This document shows, one piece after another, positions 9,807 through 21,940 of a stretch of 64,000 nt of DNA (positions are counted from its first letter, which is position 1; every line of letters begins with the position of its first letter). The notes under the pieces are model-generated. The model searched no databases. It saw only the letters and a list, made by a program, of their open reading frames with translations, and was not told the DNA's origin. A program made the position numbers and the translations under genes. Source of the DNA: Chloropicon primus (taxonomy: Eukaryota > Chlorophyta > Chloropicophyceae > Chloropicales > Chloropicaceae). The stretch is from contig CP060767.1 in the NCBI GenBank assembly GCA_023205875.1, forward strand, positions 62,001 through 126,000, given 5' to 3'.

Positions 9807-11616
9807 ATGGAGGTGAGTGAGTGAGTGAGTGAGTGAGTGAGTGACCTGAACCACGACGACGACCCTTACTCCTCCTCCTCCTCCTCAGCAGGAGCAGGAA
9901 CGTCCTCTACTTTGTGTGTGTGTGTGTGCGTCGTGTGGCATCCCATCCCATCCCATCCCATCCCAACTGCGGAATGGAATGGAGTTGTGACTGACTGAAC
10001 CATGTTGTTATTGTTTATGATGGTGACGTTGATGTTGGACAGGCTTCGATGGAAAGCTTAGTGAAACGTCTCGAGTCGGTGTGCGCTCGGTTGGAAGGAG
10101 TTGGAGGAGCACCTCAAGGTGTTGGTGTTGCCGCGGCGCCGCAACAAGGAACAAGTGGTGGCTCCGGTGGTGGTGCAGCTGGAGGAGCATCGGTCGAGGG
10201 CTTTCAGGCTCTGATCGATACCAAGGTGAACAAGCTCGTCAGCACTGCGTCGGCGATCGGAGAGGCCGACCTCGTGAAGACCACGGGCTTCCTCAAGACA
10301 GCTTTCGATGAGGAAGCAAAGGTATGTGTCCCAGCAGTGGAACCATGGACAGCAAGAGCAGGAGGTTGCTTCGTTTCTCCCTTTTTTTTTTCTTGCAAAG
10401 CAAGGCAAACTGACCCCCATGTTGTTCCTTTCGCCCACCTTTGTGAAAGATCATTGCTTGTGTCTCGAGCTGCAAGAAGCCTGATATGCAGACGCTTCAG
10501 TCGCTGTTGAAGCCGACCGCGGACCAGATTGGTGCGTGCTATGACTTCGCGGGAGACAGGAAGAACAAGGCCTTCCAGCACACCAAGGTGATGTCCGAGT
10601 GCATGCAGGGCCTGACTTGGGTTGCGTACATGGAAGGAAGCGGCATGTCCATGCCGATGAAGACGGTCCAAGAATCGTGGAACAGCGCCGAGTTCTTCGC
10701 GAACAAGCTTTTGATGCAATACAGGGGCAAGGACAAGAAGCAGGTGGAATGGATTACCACGCTCAAGGAGCTGATGACGGACCTTGCTTCGTACGTGAAG
10801 GAGCACCACGCCACGGGACCGGCCTGGAACCCGCGAGGAGGGGACGCCAAGTCCTTTGACCTTGGCGGAGCCAAACCTCCTTCCTCGTCCTCTGGCGGCG
10901 CCCCCGCCGCGCCCCCCCCACCTCCAGCGGGAAGCCTCACGCAGGCCAAGCCCGCGAGCGGCTCTGGGGCTGGAGGAAACAAGGCCGCACTTTTCAGCGA
11001 GCTGAACAAGGGCGCCGACGTCACTGCAGGTCTGAAGAAGGTCACGGCGGACATGAAGGCCAAAAACAGAACCGATAAGTCGGGCTTGGTGAAAGCTGCG
11101 CCAAAGCCAAAAAAGAAGGAAACGGGACCGAAGATTGGCAAGACCCAGTTCGCGGGTGGCAAGTGGTTCGTGGAGGGCCACGTTCAGAACAAGGAGATCG
11201 TCATCGAGGAGACGAAGTCCAACCAAGGTGTCCTGATCACGGGAAACACGGACTGCGTGGTACAAATCAAGGGAAAGGTGAACACCATCATCGTGGACAA
11301 CTGCAAGAAGGTCGGAGTCATCTTCCAGGATGTCATTTCTACTGTGGAGACCGTGAACTGCAAGAGCATCCAGCTCCAGCCGCTCGGAAAGATCCCGAGT
11401 ATTGCCATCGATAAGACTGACGGCTGCCAGCTCTACCTCGGCAAGGACTCTCTCGACACTGAGGTTGTAACGGCAAAGTCTTCTGAGCTCAACATCATCG
11501 TTCCACAGGGAGAAGACGACTTCAAGGAGATTGCTTTGCCTGAGCAGTTTGTGAGCAAGTACGACTCTGCTACCAACTCGTTTGTCACTGCCCCTGCCGA
11601 GCACGGAGCAGGCTAA
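9807..11616 (+). CDS. CAP: Adenylyl cyclase-associated protein (CAP/Srv2), actin monomer recycling
   Basis: CAP recharges G-actin and cooperates with cofilin in the cytosol. Exons are 9807..9812, 10043..10321 and 10450..11616, giving 483 aa, close to the family length. The first coding exon is only ATG GAG, followed by GTGAGT repeated as a GTGA microsatellite. Intron 2 is GTATGT...GTGAAAG (128 nt). The N-terminal oligomerisation helix (MESLVKRLESVCARLEG), the helical folded domain, a Pro-rich segment (APAAPPPPPAGS), a WH2-like segment and the C-terminal beta-helix CARP domain (VLITGNTDCVVQIKGKVNTI) are all in order. Without the 6-nt exon, translation could start at the second Met (10049). Confidence 0.88.
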
Positions 11617-12553
11617 TTTTTTTTGGAAACGAGCCAAGCCCAGGTTTTACATGCATCAGATCGTCTCTTTTTGTTATCTCTCTCTCTCTCTCTCCTCGAA
11701 ATCCGCCAGGAGCTGGAAGCACCCCAACAGAAGAAGAAGGAGGCGGAGCAGGTCTCTTCTTCTTTTGTGGTGATCCCCATTGAGAGTTGTGAGGGGTCGC
11801 AACCAAGCAGCAGCCAGCATCTGTCCGTGGTTGTGTGCCGAGGTGCCACCCTGTCACCCCCAAGCCCATCGTTGCAACAAACCAGATCTCGAGTTGTCCT
11901 GTCCTTGCCATTGTAGTGGAGGACTGGATCACCGACAGGACGAACCTGACACGCGGTGATACGACGGACAACCTGCCTGAAAGGTTGTCGATCCAACGCC
12001 GTCGACGGTTCTTCTCTCAGGATCCACACGAGTTTCTTGGTGTTTATTAGAGAATTCCCGATGCGTCCACGTGGTTCGTTTTTCCTTCTTCCCTCCTTTC
12101 CTTTGGAGGGGTGTGCCGTCGAGGATCCTTCCAAGAACAAAAGGATACGCCGATAAAAGCCTTGGAGTTAGCCTCGACCACCATCCCAACCGCACCCGCA
12201 CCCGCACCTCCTCCTCCAGTCTTTCTTGATTCATCAGACGCACAAGACAAGACCCTTACCCTTACCTTTAGTGGCACCGAGCTGCAGCTTTGGGTGGCAA
12301 CCACAACAACAACAACAAAGCTCGCTCGTGACGTTTGGTGACCTTTGGGTATCGGTCGGGTCGGTGGTGGTGGTCCTCGAGGTCTGGGAAGGCAGCAGAA
12401 GCAAGGCAAGGAGCGCGCTTCTGCCCTGCCTCCCTCCCTGCCTGCCTGTCTGTCTTTGACAAACAAGTCTGGCTGCCTTGGTCTTGGTGTGACTCCTGGT
12501 ATGGATGTGCCAAGCACGAGTCCACAACAGCAAGTACAGGTAGTATAAATAGC
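11617..12553. other. Intergenic region upstream of kinase gene
   Basis: 937 bases between co-directional genes. TC tract at 11673-11695, CCCGCA repeats, ACAACAACA, and CCTGCCTGCCTG. I see no gene. An ATG at 12501 could give a 13-codon exon joined by a 32-nt GTAGTA...CCGCAG intron to the kinase; such a short intron is doubtful. GTATAAATAG at 12541-12551 resembles a TATA box, which would put transcription start close to the kinase ATG. Confidence 0.5.
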
Positions 12554-13429
12554 ATGCTTCTTGTTCCGCAGATCTCCTATGAGGAGTTCAAGGGCGTGTA
12601 CGAGATGTTGGATATCTTGGACAGGGGGACCTTCTCCTTGGTGCGCAAGGCGGTGGTGCGGAGCACCAACGAGCTCGTGGCAGTAAAGATCGTGGACACG
12701 TCCAACTTTCCTGGAGCGGAAGGGGTGGTCCAGCGTGAGCTCGAGGCTCTCATGGTGGTCCAGCATCCCAACTGCATACAGATGCGAGCGTACTGCCGAA
12801 ACTCGAACTATGTGTACATCGTGGTCAACCTCGCCAGGGGAGAGGTCCTGGTGGATTGGTTGCAAGAGAAGCGGCAATGCACAGAGCTGGAGACTGCCAT
12901 CATTGTCCATGGGATCCTTCAAGGTGTTTTCTATCTTCACTCGAACAACATCGTTCACAGGGACCTCAAGCTGGACAACCTCATGTTTGAGTCTCCGGGG
13001 GACATCAATTCTCTTAAGATACTGGACTTTGGTTTCAGCAAGGTCTTGCAAGGGACAGGGGACATCCTCCAAACGATCTGTGGGTCGCCTCAGTACGTCG
13101 CTCCCGAGATATTGAACATGACTTCGTCTGGGACGAACCAGCCGATACCCTACACGCACGCAGTGGACGCATGGAGCATCGGGGTGATCATGTACATGCT
13201 TATAGCCGGCTATGCCCCGTTCGACGAGGACAACGAGATGAAGATGTACCACAAGATCATTCAGGGAGAGTTTTCCTTCCACTCCGCGCCTTGGGACAAC
13301 GTCTCCAACCAGGCCAAGGAGCTCATCTGCGGCCTGCTGAACGTGGATCCCATGAGGAGGATGACGGTCCCGCAAGCTATTGCCTCCCCCTTCATCGCCA
13401 AGTTTGCTCAACATTACAAGCAGCACTGA
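12554..13429 (+). CDS. Ser/Thr protein kinase, CAMK-like
   Basis: A minimal kinase domain of 291 aa. The Lys of VAIK is in LVAVKIV, the catalytic loop is HRDLKLDNLMF, the Mg loop is DFGFSK, and the activation segment ends CGSPQYVAPEIL, typical of CAMK/CAMKL kinases. The glycine loop reads LDRGTFSLV, so the first glycine of GxGxxxxV is Asp. The start is uncertain: ATG at 12554 (MLLVPQISYE), ATG at 12605, or a spliced upstream exon at 12501. No regulatory domain follows the kinase fold, so the function and partner are unknown. Confidence 0.8.
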   Translation: MLLVPQISYEEFKGVYEMLDILDRGTFSLVRKAVVRSTNELVAVKIVDTSNFPGAEGVVQRELEALMVVQHPNCIQMRAYCRNSNYVYIVVNLARGEVLVDWLQEKRQCTELETAIIVHGILQGVFYLHSNNIVHRDLKLDNLMFESPGDINSLKILDFGFSKVLQGTGDILQTICGSPQYVAPEILNMTSSGTNQPIPYTHAVDAWSIGVIMYMLIAGYAPFDEDNEMKMYHKIIQGEFSFHSAPWDNVSNQAKELICGLLNVDPMRRMTVPQAIASPFIAKFAQHYKQH

Positions 13430-13696
13430 ACTCAAGTGAAAGGAATGATGGGACTGACCTTTGTTTTGTGGATCTTCGCTGCCAAAGTATACTACCAAGT
13501 CCCGCGGCACCGACGACGGGCGTCACAACAAGAGTCACCACGCGACGCGATGGACAGTTTTTTACAATAACAAGTAACAATAATAATCGAGCACAAACAC
13601 CTCAACGTAATGAGGACTCCACTCCCACCACTCCACCACTCCCGGCTCCCCACTCCCGGCACTCCCGGCACTCCCGGTGGTTTGGTTTGAGCGAGT
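13430..13696. other. Convergent 3' intergenic spacer
   Basis: Tail-to-tail spacer. A TTTTTTACAATAAC stretch near 13557 carries the reverse complement of TGTAA for the minus-strand gene. CTCCCGGCA repeats lie at 13640-13680. No gene. Confidence 0.5.
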
Positions 13697-14418
13697 TCAA
13701 CCTCCCCGACTCGCCCTTCCCTTGAACGAGTCGTCGAGTATCTGCCTCAGGTCCCTCTCCCCCTCCTCCCCGTCCCCGCTCCCGTCTCCCTGCGTGGAGT
13801 AGTACAACAGTGCCGCCCCAGCTGCCCCAACCGTTGCCGCCATGGCCGTGCTTATTCCCAAAGCCTTGAGCTGGGAAGGGAAGGGGATGAGCAACGCCAG
13901 CCAGCCAGCCGCAGAGTTCAATGCAAGGCAAGGTGGTGTCAGTCCGCAGAGGGCAGTGATGGGATGAGCAAGGGAAGGAGACTCACCGCTGTCGGTACCG
14001 CCCGCCTGCGAAGGACGGGGTCAATGGCCCCAGCCTCGCTGGGCTGAAACCCGCACGGGATGCTTTCCACGAGGAAAGGAAAGGTGAGACACAAACAAAA
14101 AAGGAAAGGTGAGCCGGTCTCGGGTCAGCAAGCTGGAACTTTGTCTCGACAATATCTTGGCCACCATCATTACCTCGTGGTTTGCCTTCCCCTTCCGCCA
14201 ACCTTCCCTCCATCCATCCCCCTCGATGCCTTGGCCTGCAGGGGCTCCCCTTGCTCATCGAGTCCCTTCCGTCGCAGGAAGAACCTGATGAGGAAACTGT
14301 TCGCTCCTTCCTCGTTGAAGAGCGTCCCTCGATACAGCACGGTCGAGGCGGAGACGGCCGCCGTCGTGCAAGTGCATGCCGCACCCAGCGCTAGCCACGT
14401 CCCGAGCCCGAGCCCCAT
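13697..14418 (-). CDS. Small two-helix membrane protein with a 19-nt microexon
   Basis: Exons on the minus strand are 14418..14174, 14005..13987 and 13870..13697, giving 145 aa. Donors are GTAATG and GTGAGT; acceptors are CTTCGCAG and a clean CCCTTCCCAG. The phases 2 + 19 nt + 0 join perfectly. A hydrophobic segment lies near the N-terminus (GLGTWLALGAACTCTTAAVS) and another in exon 3 (STAMAATVGAAGAALLYYS), with an acidic then basic tail. No family was recognised; it could be an organellar inner-membrane or thylakoid protein. An upstream in-frame ATG at 14508 would add 30 Ser/Pro-rich residues. Confidence 0.55.
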
Positions 14419-14693
14419 CTCGTCCTCCTGGCCCACCAGAGTGGATGATGGAGAGGAGGACAGGAGGGATGGATTGGAAGGAGAGAGGGGAGAGGAGGGG
14501 AGCGGCACTCGTGCAGACCTCGCTCCCTCTTACTCACACACACACACACACACACACTCACTCTCTCTCTCTCTCTCTTTTGCCCTTGTCACTTTGCTCT
14601 GGAGGGGGGACGATGGAAGGTGCAGGTGTACAATACAACAATTGGACCAAGCCTCTTGCCTGGGTCGGAGAGGGAAGGCAAGGTGTCAAGATA

Positions 14694-15260
14694 TTACAGG
14701 GATCGTACTGCTGACGCAAGGTCCCGGCAGCCATCGCCGGTGTAAGCGCTCAACGCAAAGGATTGGATGTTCGTTGCTTTCCAAGAGGAGACCATGTTGC
14801 CGACTTGGGCGCGGCTCATGGTAAAGGGAGCGTCTGTTTTGGTGAAGATGGCGAGCAGAGGCTTCCCTTCCAAAGCTTTGGAGGAGGCCAAGGTCATGAG
14901 CTCCACGCTAGCCGTAGCGAAGGAGGAGTCATCCGAGAGATCAATGCAAAAGACGACGCCGGTGCACGCGTCCAAATACGTCTTCCACAGCGGTTTCATC
15001 GCCCCGCCAACCTCCCTCAGCGTGAAACATCTCTGGCCTTTGACTTTTACGGTATCCACGTTCACGCCTATCGTGGGAACCACGTTTGTGGAGAAGCCTG
15101 CTGCCTCTGCTGCCGCAGCGGCCCGCTTTCCTCCCGACTTGGCGGACAGGATTTCCTTCAACCTTCGGACGAGCAGGGTCTTCCCCGATCCCTCCAAGCC
15201 CAAGAAGAGAATCTCCAGATCCGTCTTCCCATCGCGGCTGCTCTTCTTCTTCCTCAGCAT
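14694..15260 (-). CDS. ARL16: ARL16-like small GTPase
   Basis: Arf-like GTPase of 188 aa, single exon. The P-loop is GLEGSGKT. Switch I has PTIGVN, the G3 region reads REVGGAMK (where most Arfs have WDxGG), and the G4 motif is TKTD. The REVGG variant and the absence of an N-terminal myristoylation Gly match ARL16, a cilium/Golgi-linked Arf relative in animals. The ATG at 15260 (MLRKKKSSRDGK) was chosen because the frame further upstream has only GTG. TTACA, the complement of TGTAA, lies right at the 3' end. Confidence 0.8.
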   Translation of the reverse strand: MLRKKKSSRDGKTDLEILFLGLEGSGKTLLVRRLKEILSAKSGGKRAAAAAEAAGFSTNVVPTIGVNVDTVKVKGQRCFTLREVGGAMKPLWKTYLDACTGVVFCIDLSDDSSFATASVELMTLASSKALEGKPLLAIFTKTDAPFTMSRAQVGNMVSSWKATNIQSFALSAYTGDGCRDLASAVRSL

Positions 15261-15985
15261 GGCGTCCTCGCAAAAGCACGCCACGGCAGTTCCCCAGGCT
15301 CCTCCCCTCTCTACGCTTCACCACCTTACCGAGCACAACCAACCAACCTGCTGCAATCCAAAACCAAACCCCATCCGACGAGGTCGTGGGGCCTGAAGCT
15401 ACGTGCGACGAATCGTCAAACCTCGAGGACCTTCCCTCTGCCTCAACCCTCGTTCATCACAACCGCAGCACCGCTAACCCCCTCACCTGTCTCTCGCTTG
15501 GGAAAACTTGTCTCGTGCTCAGTTCAGGTGTTTGTCAAATCCTCACCAGGGCGTCATTCTCCACAAGGGAGGTACCCTGTGAAAGATCAAGCGATTTTTG
15601 ATCCAGTGGTACTCCTTCCACCCCGCTCTGCCTCTTCCCTCACCCACAGCACCGCTCCCAACTCGGCCCCTCTCTCCCAAGGCCAAGATCCTGTCTTGGC
15701 GCTTTCTCCTAAAAACTGGAGCATTTTCCCGCCACCAGGAGGGAGGAGGAGAGAAGCGGCGGAGGAGAGAAGCGGCGGGGGAGAGAGCGGCGGGGGAGAG
15801 AATTCAGGGCGATGGGAAGGTGTGGCGCGAATATTTGACTCCGTGCCTTTCCGTGGATACCTTCCTCGACGAAAACGGTGCTCCGTGAGGGAAGCAAGAG
15901 TCCGAAACTGGGTTGAGAGATAGGGAGGTAGGGAGGGACAGAGCCAAGAGGAGGAGGAGAGAGGGAGAGGGAGGAGAGAGGTAAC
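15261..15985. other. Divergent promoter region ARL16/SLD5
   Basis: Head-to-head spacer of 725 bases. It holds one copy of the dispersed element (15540-15600) oriented to ARL16, and GGAGAGAAGCGGCGG repeats near 15740-15790. No coding region was supported. Confidence 0.6.
15540..15600 (-). promoter_or_regulatory. Dispersed promoter-associated element, ARL16 copy
   Basis: TCCTCACCAGGGCGTC followed 25 bases later by TGAAAGATCAAGCGA. It matches the arrangement of the other copies and points to ARL16, 280 bases away. The middle is diverged. Confidence 0.55.
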
Positions 15986-16864
15986 ATGGAGCCGTCGCCC
16001 TCGCCGTTGGATGGCGGAGCGGAGGGCGTGGATTTGCCCCCGGATTCACTGGGTGCGGAGGACTTCGCCCCTTTCAACGGCGGAGCGGGCGACAACGTGG
16101 CGAACGACGCCCAGCTCATGAGACAGGTAAGCGCGAGAGGGGTCCTTGGGCGGAGAGAGAGGAACGGGGAGCGCGGAGTGTTTGGCTTGGAACGAGGAGG
16201 TCTTCGCGGCAACAAGTGAGAAGGGACTCACACGCCGTTCGTTCGTTTGTTTGTTTGTTTTGTGTTCGCGTTCGCGTTCGCCCAGGCGTGGATCAACGAG
16301 TGCCTTGCCCCGGAGATCTTGATGTACAAGGAGGATATCGTGGACCGGACTCGGACCGAGATCGCGCGGCAGGAGAAGATCGTCGAGGACTACGAGCAGG
16401 ACCACGCCAACGCCTTGACACGAATGATCAGGCTCGCCGAGGTCAACCGGATCAAGTTCAGCCTCAGGAGCTACCTCAGGAAGCGCCTGAGCAAGATCGA
16501 GGCGTACGCGATCCACTTCTTCGCGAACGATGAGCTCTCCTCGCGTTTATCCCCCCAGGAGCACGAGTTCGCCAAGGAGTACATCCAGAACATGAACGAC
16601 CTGTTCCAAGAAAGCATCTTGAAGAAGATGCCCCGGGACTACGACTCCCTGCTCCACCAGTCGCAGGCCATGGAGTCCGAGGTCCCGGACATGATCCCCG
16701 AGCCCCACCTGGACAAGCACGTCTTCGTCAAGGTCACGGACGACCTGGGGGACATCCGGATCGACCGGGAGAACAGCATCCGGCTGGCGCAGGGGGACAT
16801 CTTCGCCATAAGGTACAACCTGATCAAGGAGTTCGTGGACACCGGGAGGGTGGAGCTCATTTAA
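15986..16864 (+). CDS. SLD5: GINS complex subunit SLD5 (GINS4)
   Basis: SLD5 is part of the CMG replicative helicase. Exons are 15986..16126 and 16286..16864; the intron is GTAAGC...CCCAG (159 nt, phase 0). The product is 239 aa, the usual size. The N-terminal acidic leader is followed by the GINS alpha domain (AWINECLAPEILMYKED, FSLRSYLRKRLSKIE), and the C-terminal beta domain carries KHVFVKVTDDLGDIRID and ends DTGRVELI. A TGTAA lies 76 bases after the stop. Confidence 0.9.
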
Positions 16865-17046
16865 TGGCAGAAGTGGAGGGAGGGGGCCGGGGTCCGACAG
16901 AAAATATAGGGGACGCGGGTGACAACGGACGATAATCATTGTAATGTGGATGTTTGTATGTTTAGTATCAGTATCAGCGACGACGATTGCGAGGGAAGGA
17001 AGGAGGAAAGAGGAAGAAGACTTGCGTTTGTGTTTGTGTTTGTGTA

Positions 17047-17089
<43 letters not shown>

Positions 17090-17546
17090 GAAAATCAGGA
17101 TGAGGGATCAAGGATCAGGATTCTCTTTCTTTCTTTGGGGAAGGACAAGACTTGGTTCTCCCGGCTGTCCTGTCTGGCTGCCTCTCCCCTTTCCCACTAG
17201 ATCCTCTTGATGTTGGTGGTCTCTCTTGGGATGAGATCTCTCGGGATTCCTGCGATGTGATTGGCTGAAAAGTGGATTAAATAAAAAATAAATTGAGGAC
17301 GAGGGGAGGCCTCCTGTAAGAACAGAACACGTCGATCGATCGCGATCACAACCACGACGACGACGACGACGAGGACGACGACGACGACGACGAGGACATT
17401 GACATTAGCGCGCGCGCGCTCTGCCGGAAGGGAAGGAGGAAAAGAACCAACCGCACGCGCACACGCACTTTTGCTTCTTCGGTTGTTGTGAAAACTTCTT
17501 CAAGGCCTTGTTGTTCTTCATCTTCAATCTTCAATCTTCAATCTTC
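16865..17546. other. Intergenic region upstream of chlH
   Basis: Contains (GT)n at 17055-17089, a CGACGA tract at 17355-17400, alternating GCGC at 17408-17420, an AT-rich stretch near 17275-17295, and four TCTTCAA units directly before the chlH ATG. No gene was seen. Confidence 0.6.
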
Positions 17547-20500
17547 ATGAAGAGCCAGAGGGTACAGAGGAAGATGGGGACGTCGTGCGGGTCGGCGGTG
17601 ACCTCGCAGACGCGCATGGGACGCGCGCGCGTCTGCGTGCCGTCGTCGAGGAGGAGAACGAGCCAAGGTTCGTCGTCTCTGCAAGGTCTGGCGCGTCACG
17701 TCGTCGCACGGGCTGCGATGACGGAGGCTCCGGAGAGGTCTCCCTCCCCGAGCCGCGTGGACCTGAGGGACGAGGGATCCCCGACCGCCAATGGGTTGTT
17801 CACGAACACGAACCCGGAGTGCAGGAGGGTCGTGCCTAGCGAGAAGCAGATGGAGGGGAAGACGACGACCGTCAAGGTGGTGTACGTGGTGCTGGAGGCC
17901 CAGTACCAGGCCAGCTTGTCCGAGGCCGTGGAGAAGCTGAACAACAGAGACGCGGTGACCTCAGGGGGCGTGGGCGTCGAGATTGTGGGCTACCTCCTCG
18001 AGGAGCTCAGGGACGCGAAGAACTACGAGGAGTTCAAGAAGGACGTCGAGACCGCGAACGTGTTCATCGGCTCGCTGATCTTCATCGAGGAGCTCGCCGA
18101 CAAGGTGATCGACGCCGTGCAGCCCCAGAGGGAGAGGCTCGACGCCTGCCTGGTCTTCCCCTCCATGCCGGCGGTGATGAGGCTGAACAAGCTCGGGTCC
18201 TTCTCCATGGCGCAGCTTGGCCAGTCCAAGTCGGTCATCTCCAGCTTCATGAAGAAGAAGAAGCAGCAGGGCTCCGGCGGCTTTGAGGAGGCCATGCTCA
18301 AGCTCGTGAGGACCCTGCCCTCCGTGCTCAAGTACCTCCCCTCGGACAAGGCCCAGGACGCGAGGAACTTCATGCTTTCCCTGCAGTACTGGCTCGGGGG
18401 GTCCGCGGAGAACCTGGAGAACTTCCTGCTCACCATCGCCAAGGCCTACGTCCCGGAGGCCAGCAAGCTGGCCTCCGTCCAGATCGCGGAGCCCGTGGTC
18501 TTCCCGGACGCGGGGATCTGGCACCCCATGGCCCCCACCATGTACGAGGATCTCAAGGAGTACCTCAACTGGTACGACACGAGGAGGGACATGAAGTTCG
18601 AGAAGGACGCCCCTGTCGTCGGCCTGGTCCTGCAGAGGACTCACTTGGTCACCGGGGACGAGGCGCACTACGCCGCCACCGTCATGGACTTGGAGGCCAG
18701 GGGCGCCAAGGTCATCCCCATCTTCGCGGGAGGACTCGACTTCTCCGGGCCTTGCAAGAAGTTCTTCTTCAACCCGCTGAACATGTCCAAGTCCTACGTG
18801 GACTGCGTGGTCTCCCTCACCGGCTTTGCCCTTGTCGGAGGGCCAGCCAGGCAGGACCACCCAAAGGCCATCGAGACCTTGAAGTCCCTCAACGTGCCTT
18901 ACATGGTCTCCTTGCCCCTCGTTTTCCAGACGACCGAGGAGTGGAGCGACTCGAGCCTTGGGCTCCACCCCGTCCAGGTCGCCTTGCAGGTCGCCCTGCC
19001 AGAGCTGGACGGAGGCCTCGAGCCCATCATCTTCTCCGGAAGGGACTCCAGGACGGGAAAGAGCCACGCGCTTCACGACAGGATCGAGGCCGTGTGTGAC
19101 AGGGCCATCAAGTGGGCGGAGCTCAGGAAGAAGCAGGTGAGGGACAAGAAGGTCTGCATCACGGTCTTCAGCTTCCCTCCTGACAAGGGCAACGTGGGTA
19201 CCGCGGCGTACCTCAACGTCTTCGGATCCATCTACAAGGTCTTGAAGGGTCTCCAGGACGAGGGCTACGATGTTGGCCAGCTCCCCGAGACGGACAAGGA
19301 GCTCATGGAGTCCGTCCTGAACGACACGGAGGCCAGGTACAACAGCGAGGACCTCAATGTGGCGTACAAGATGTCCGTCCCAGAGTACAAGAAGCTTTGC
19401 TTGTACCAGGAGGCGCTGGAGGAGAACTGGGGCCCTGCCCCGGGAACCCTCAACACCAACGGAGAGGACTTGCTCGTCTTTGGAAAGGAGTTCGGAAACG
19501 TTTTCATTGGGGTCCAGCCTACCTTTGGATACGAGGGTGATCCAATGAGGCTCCTCTTCTCCAAATCTGCCAGCCCGCATCACGGCTTTGCTGCGTACTA
19601 CACTTTCGTGGAGCACGTCTTCAAGGCCGACGCCGTCTTGCACTTTGGAACGCACGGCTCCTTGGAGTTCATGCCTGGAAAGCAGGTCGGCATGTCTGAT
19701 GGCTGCTACCCTGATTCCCTGATCGGAAGCATCCCAAACCTTTACTACTATGCTGCTAACAACCCATCCGAGGCGACGATTGCCAAGAGAAGGAGTTACG
19801 CCAACACGATGAGCTACCTCACCCCCCCAGCGGAGAACGCTGGACTCTACAAGGGACTGAAGGAGCTCAGCGAGCTCGTCGCCTCTTACCAGGGATTGAA
19901 GTCCTCCAACCGTGGCATTGCCATTGTCAACAGCATCATCGACAAGGCGATCCAGTGCAACCTGGACAGGGATGTGGACTTGCCAGAGGGTGATGCCAAG
20001 GACATCACCGAGGACGAGAGAGACATTGTGGTGGGCTCTGTGTACAAGAAGCTGATCGAGATCGAGTCCCGCTTGTTGCCTTGCGGGCTCCACGTCATCG
20101 GCTGCCCTCCCTCTGCCGAGGAGGCCGTGGCCACCTTGGTGAACATTGCCAGCATCGACCGCCCGGAGGTTGAGCCTCCTATCCTTGGCTTGCCTACTCT
20201 TCTCGCCAAGTCTGTCAACAGGGACATTGAGGAGATTTACCGTAACAGTGACAAGGGTGTTTTGGACGATGTCAACCTGTTGCAGGACATCACCATGGCT
20301 TGCAGGGAGGCGGTGACCGAGTTCGTCAACGAGAGCGTCGCAAAGGACGGGCGCATTGACGTTGCCTTCGTTGATATCCTTGGAAAGCTTTCTGGCGCCA
20401 AGGAGGATCCATGGGTCAGAGCTTTGAACAAGACTGCCTTCAAGAAGGCGAACAAGGAAGAGATGGAGAAGGTGTTCAACTACTTGAACTTCTGCTTGCA

Positions 20501-21806
20501 GCAGGTTGTCAAGGATGCGGAGCTCGATTCTCTCATGAAGGCCCTCAGGGGAGAGTACGTCGAACCTGGCCCTGGTGGAGACCCAATCAGGAACCCAGAT
20601 GTCCTTCCTACGGGAAAGAACATCCACGCCCTGGACCCCCAGGCCATCCCAACCAGTGCCGCGGTCCAGAGTGCCCAGGTTGTTGTGGAGCGCCTCATTG
20701 AGAGGCAAAAGCTTGACAACGGTGGCGCCTATCCTGAGACTATCGCGCTTGTCCTCTGGGGAACCGATAACATCAAGACCTACGGAGAGAGTCTTGCCCA
20801 GGTGATGCTCATGGTCGGCGTCAGGCCAAAGCCAGATGCCCTGGGAAGAGTGAACAAGCTCGAGCTCATTCCCCTTGAGGAGCTCGGAAGGCCAAGAATC
20901 GATGTGGTGGTCAACTGCTCTGGAGTCTTCCGTGACTTGTTTGTCAACCAGATGAACTTGCTGGATCGTGCCATCAAGCTCGCGGCGGAGCAGGAGGACG
21001 AGCCTCTGGAAATGAACTTTGTTCGCAAGCACGCCATTGAGCAGGCAGAGGAGCTCGGCGTCAGCGTCAGGCAGGCGGCGACGAGAATCTTCTCCAACGC
21101 CTCTGGATCCTACAGTTCCAATGTCAACCTTGCTGTGGAGAACTCGTCCTGGAATGACGAGGCCCAGTTGCAGGACATGTACCTGTCCAGGAAATCCTTT
21201 GCTTTTGACTCTGACACTCCGGGTGCTGGAATGGCCGAGTCGAAGGACATCTTCAAGAGCGCCTTGAAGACCGTGGATGTGACTTTCCAGAACTTGGACT
21301 CCAGTGAGATTAGTCTCACGGACGTGAGCCACTACTTTGACAGTGACCCAACCAACCTGGTGGAGGGGCTCAGGGAGGACGGCAAGAAGCCGGCCGCCTT
21401 CATCGCCGATACCACCACGGCCAACGCACAGGTCAGAACCTTGTCTGAGACTGTTAGACTGGATGCGCGCACAAAGCTTTTGAACCCCAAGTGGTATGAG
21501 GGCATGCTCGGCTCGGGTTATGAGGGAGCCAGAGAGATTCAGAAGAGGTTGACCAACACCTTGGGATGGAGTGCCACTAGCGGGCAGGTCGACAACTGGG
21601 TTTACGAGGACGCGAACGCCACTTACATGGAAGACGACGAGATGAGGGAGAGGCTCATGGAGACGAACCCGAGCTCCTTCCGTAAGATGGTCGCTACAAT
21701 GCTTGAGGCGAATGGAAGAGGCTACTGGGACACCAGTGAGGAGAACCTCGAGCGCTTGAGACAGCTCTACCAGGAGGTTGAGGACAAGATCGAAGGCGTG
21801 GAGTAG
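17547..21806 (+). CDS. chlH: Magnesium chelatase H subunit, plastid chlorophyll synthesis
   Basis: This large subunit binds protoporphyrin IX and inserts Mg2+ together with ChlI and ChlD in the plastid. It is a single exon of 1419 aa from the ATG at 17547 (MKSQRVQRK); an ATG at 17574 (MGTSCGSAV) is an alternative. The N-terminal 60 or so residues are Arg/Ser-rich as in a transit peptide. The N-terminal ChlH domain ([19 protein letters not shown]) and CobN-type domain follow. The conserved [20 protein letters not shown] stretch is intact. Codons are strongly C/G-ending and Arg is mainly AGG. Full length and intact. Confidence 0.96.
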   Translation: MKSQRVQRKMGTSCGSAVTSQTRMGRARVCVPSSRRRTSQGSSSLQGLARHVVARAAMTEAPERSPSPSRVDLRDEGSPTANGLFTNTNPECRRVVPSEKQMEGKTTTVKVVYVVLEAQYQASLSEAVEKLNNRDAVTSGGVGVEIVGYLLEELRDAKNYEEFKKDVETANVFIGSLIFIEELADKVIDAVQPQRERLDACLVFPSMPAVMRLNKLGSFSMAQLGQSKSVISSFMKKKKQQGSGGFEEAMLKLVRTLPSVLKYLPSDKAQDARNFMLSLQYWLGGSAENLENFLLTIAKAYVPEASKLASVQIAEPVVFPDAGIWHPMAPTMYEDLKEYLNWYDTRRDMKFEKDAPVVGLVLQRTHLVTGDEAHYAATVMDLEARGAKVIPIFAGGLDFSGPCKKFFFNPLNMSKSYVDCVVSLTGFALVGGPARQDHPKAIETLKSLNVPYMVSLPLVFQTTEEWSDSSLGLHPVQVALQVALPELDGGLEPIIFSGRDSRTGKSHALHDRIEAVCDRAIKWAELRKKQVRDKKVCITVFSFPPDKGNVGTAAYLNVFGSIYKVLKGLQDEGYDVGQLPETDKELMESVLNDTEARYNSEDLNVAYKMSVPEYKKLCLYQEALEENWGPAPGTLNTNGEDLLVFGKEFGNVFIGVQPTFGYEGDPMRLLFSKSASPHHGFAAYYTFVEHVFKADAVLHFGTHGSLEFMPGKQVGMSDGCYPDSLIGSIPNLYYYAANNPSEATIAKRRSYANTMSYLTPPAENAGLYKGLKELSELVASYQGLKSSNRGIAIVNSIIDKAIQCNLDRDVDLPEGDAKDITEDERDIVVGSVYKKLIEIESRLLPCGLHVIGCPPSAEEAVATLVNIASIDRPEVEPPILGLPTLLAKSVNRDIEEIYRNSDKGVLDDVNLLQDITMACREAVTEFVNESVAKDGRIDVAFVDILGKLSGAKEDPWVRALNKTAFKKANKEEMEKVFNYLNFCLQQVVKDAELDSLMKALRGEYVEPGPGGDPIRNPDVLPTGKNIHALDPQAIPTSAAVQSAQVVVERLIERQKLDNGGAYPETIALVLWGTDNIKTYGESLAQVMLMVGVRPKPDALGRVNKLELIPLEELGRPRIDVVVNCSGVFRDLFVNQMNLLDRAIKLAAEQEDEPLEMNFVRKHAIEQAEELGVSVRQAATRIFSNASGSYSSNVNLAVENSSWNDEAQLQDMYLSRKSFAFDSDTPGAGMAESKDIFKSALKTVDVTFQNLDSSEISLTDVSHYFDSDPTNLVEGLREDGKKPAAFIADTTTANAQVRTLSETVRLDARTKLLNPKWYEGMLGSGYEGAREIQKRLTNTLGWSATSGQVDNWVYEDANATYMEDDEMRERLMETNPSSFRKMVATMLEANGRGYWDTSEENLERLRQLYQEVEDKIEGVE

Positions 21807-21940
21807 AGTCGACGTTGCCTTTGGAGCCTGGGTTTAAGAATAAAATGTCAGGAGTTTTGTGGGTAGTAGACATAAATGTTACTTGTAGGGGAATTCATTC
21901 TTTTTATACATCCCGTGACGAGCCGCCTCACGTCCCGCGA

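Noticed and set aside
12501-12571. Extra 13-codon kinase exon joined by a 32-nt intron
   Set aside because: The frame fits, but 32 nt is well below the other introns here (79-379 nt), and a TATA-like sequence lies inside it.
17961-21332. Very long open frame (over 1100 codons) on the minus strand opposite chlH
   Set aside because: It mirrors the GC-rich third positions of chlH, has no family similarity, and is low-complexity Leu/Val/Arg-rich.
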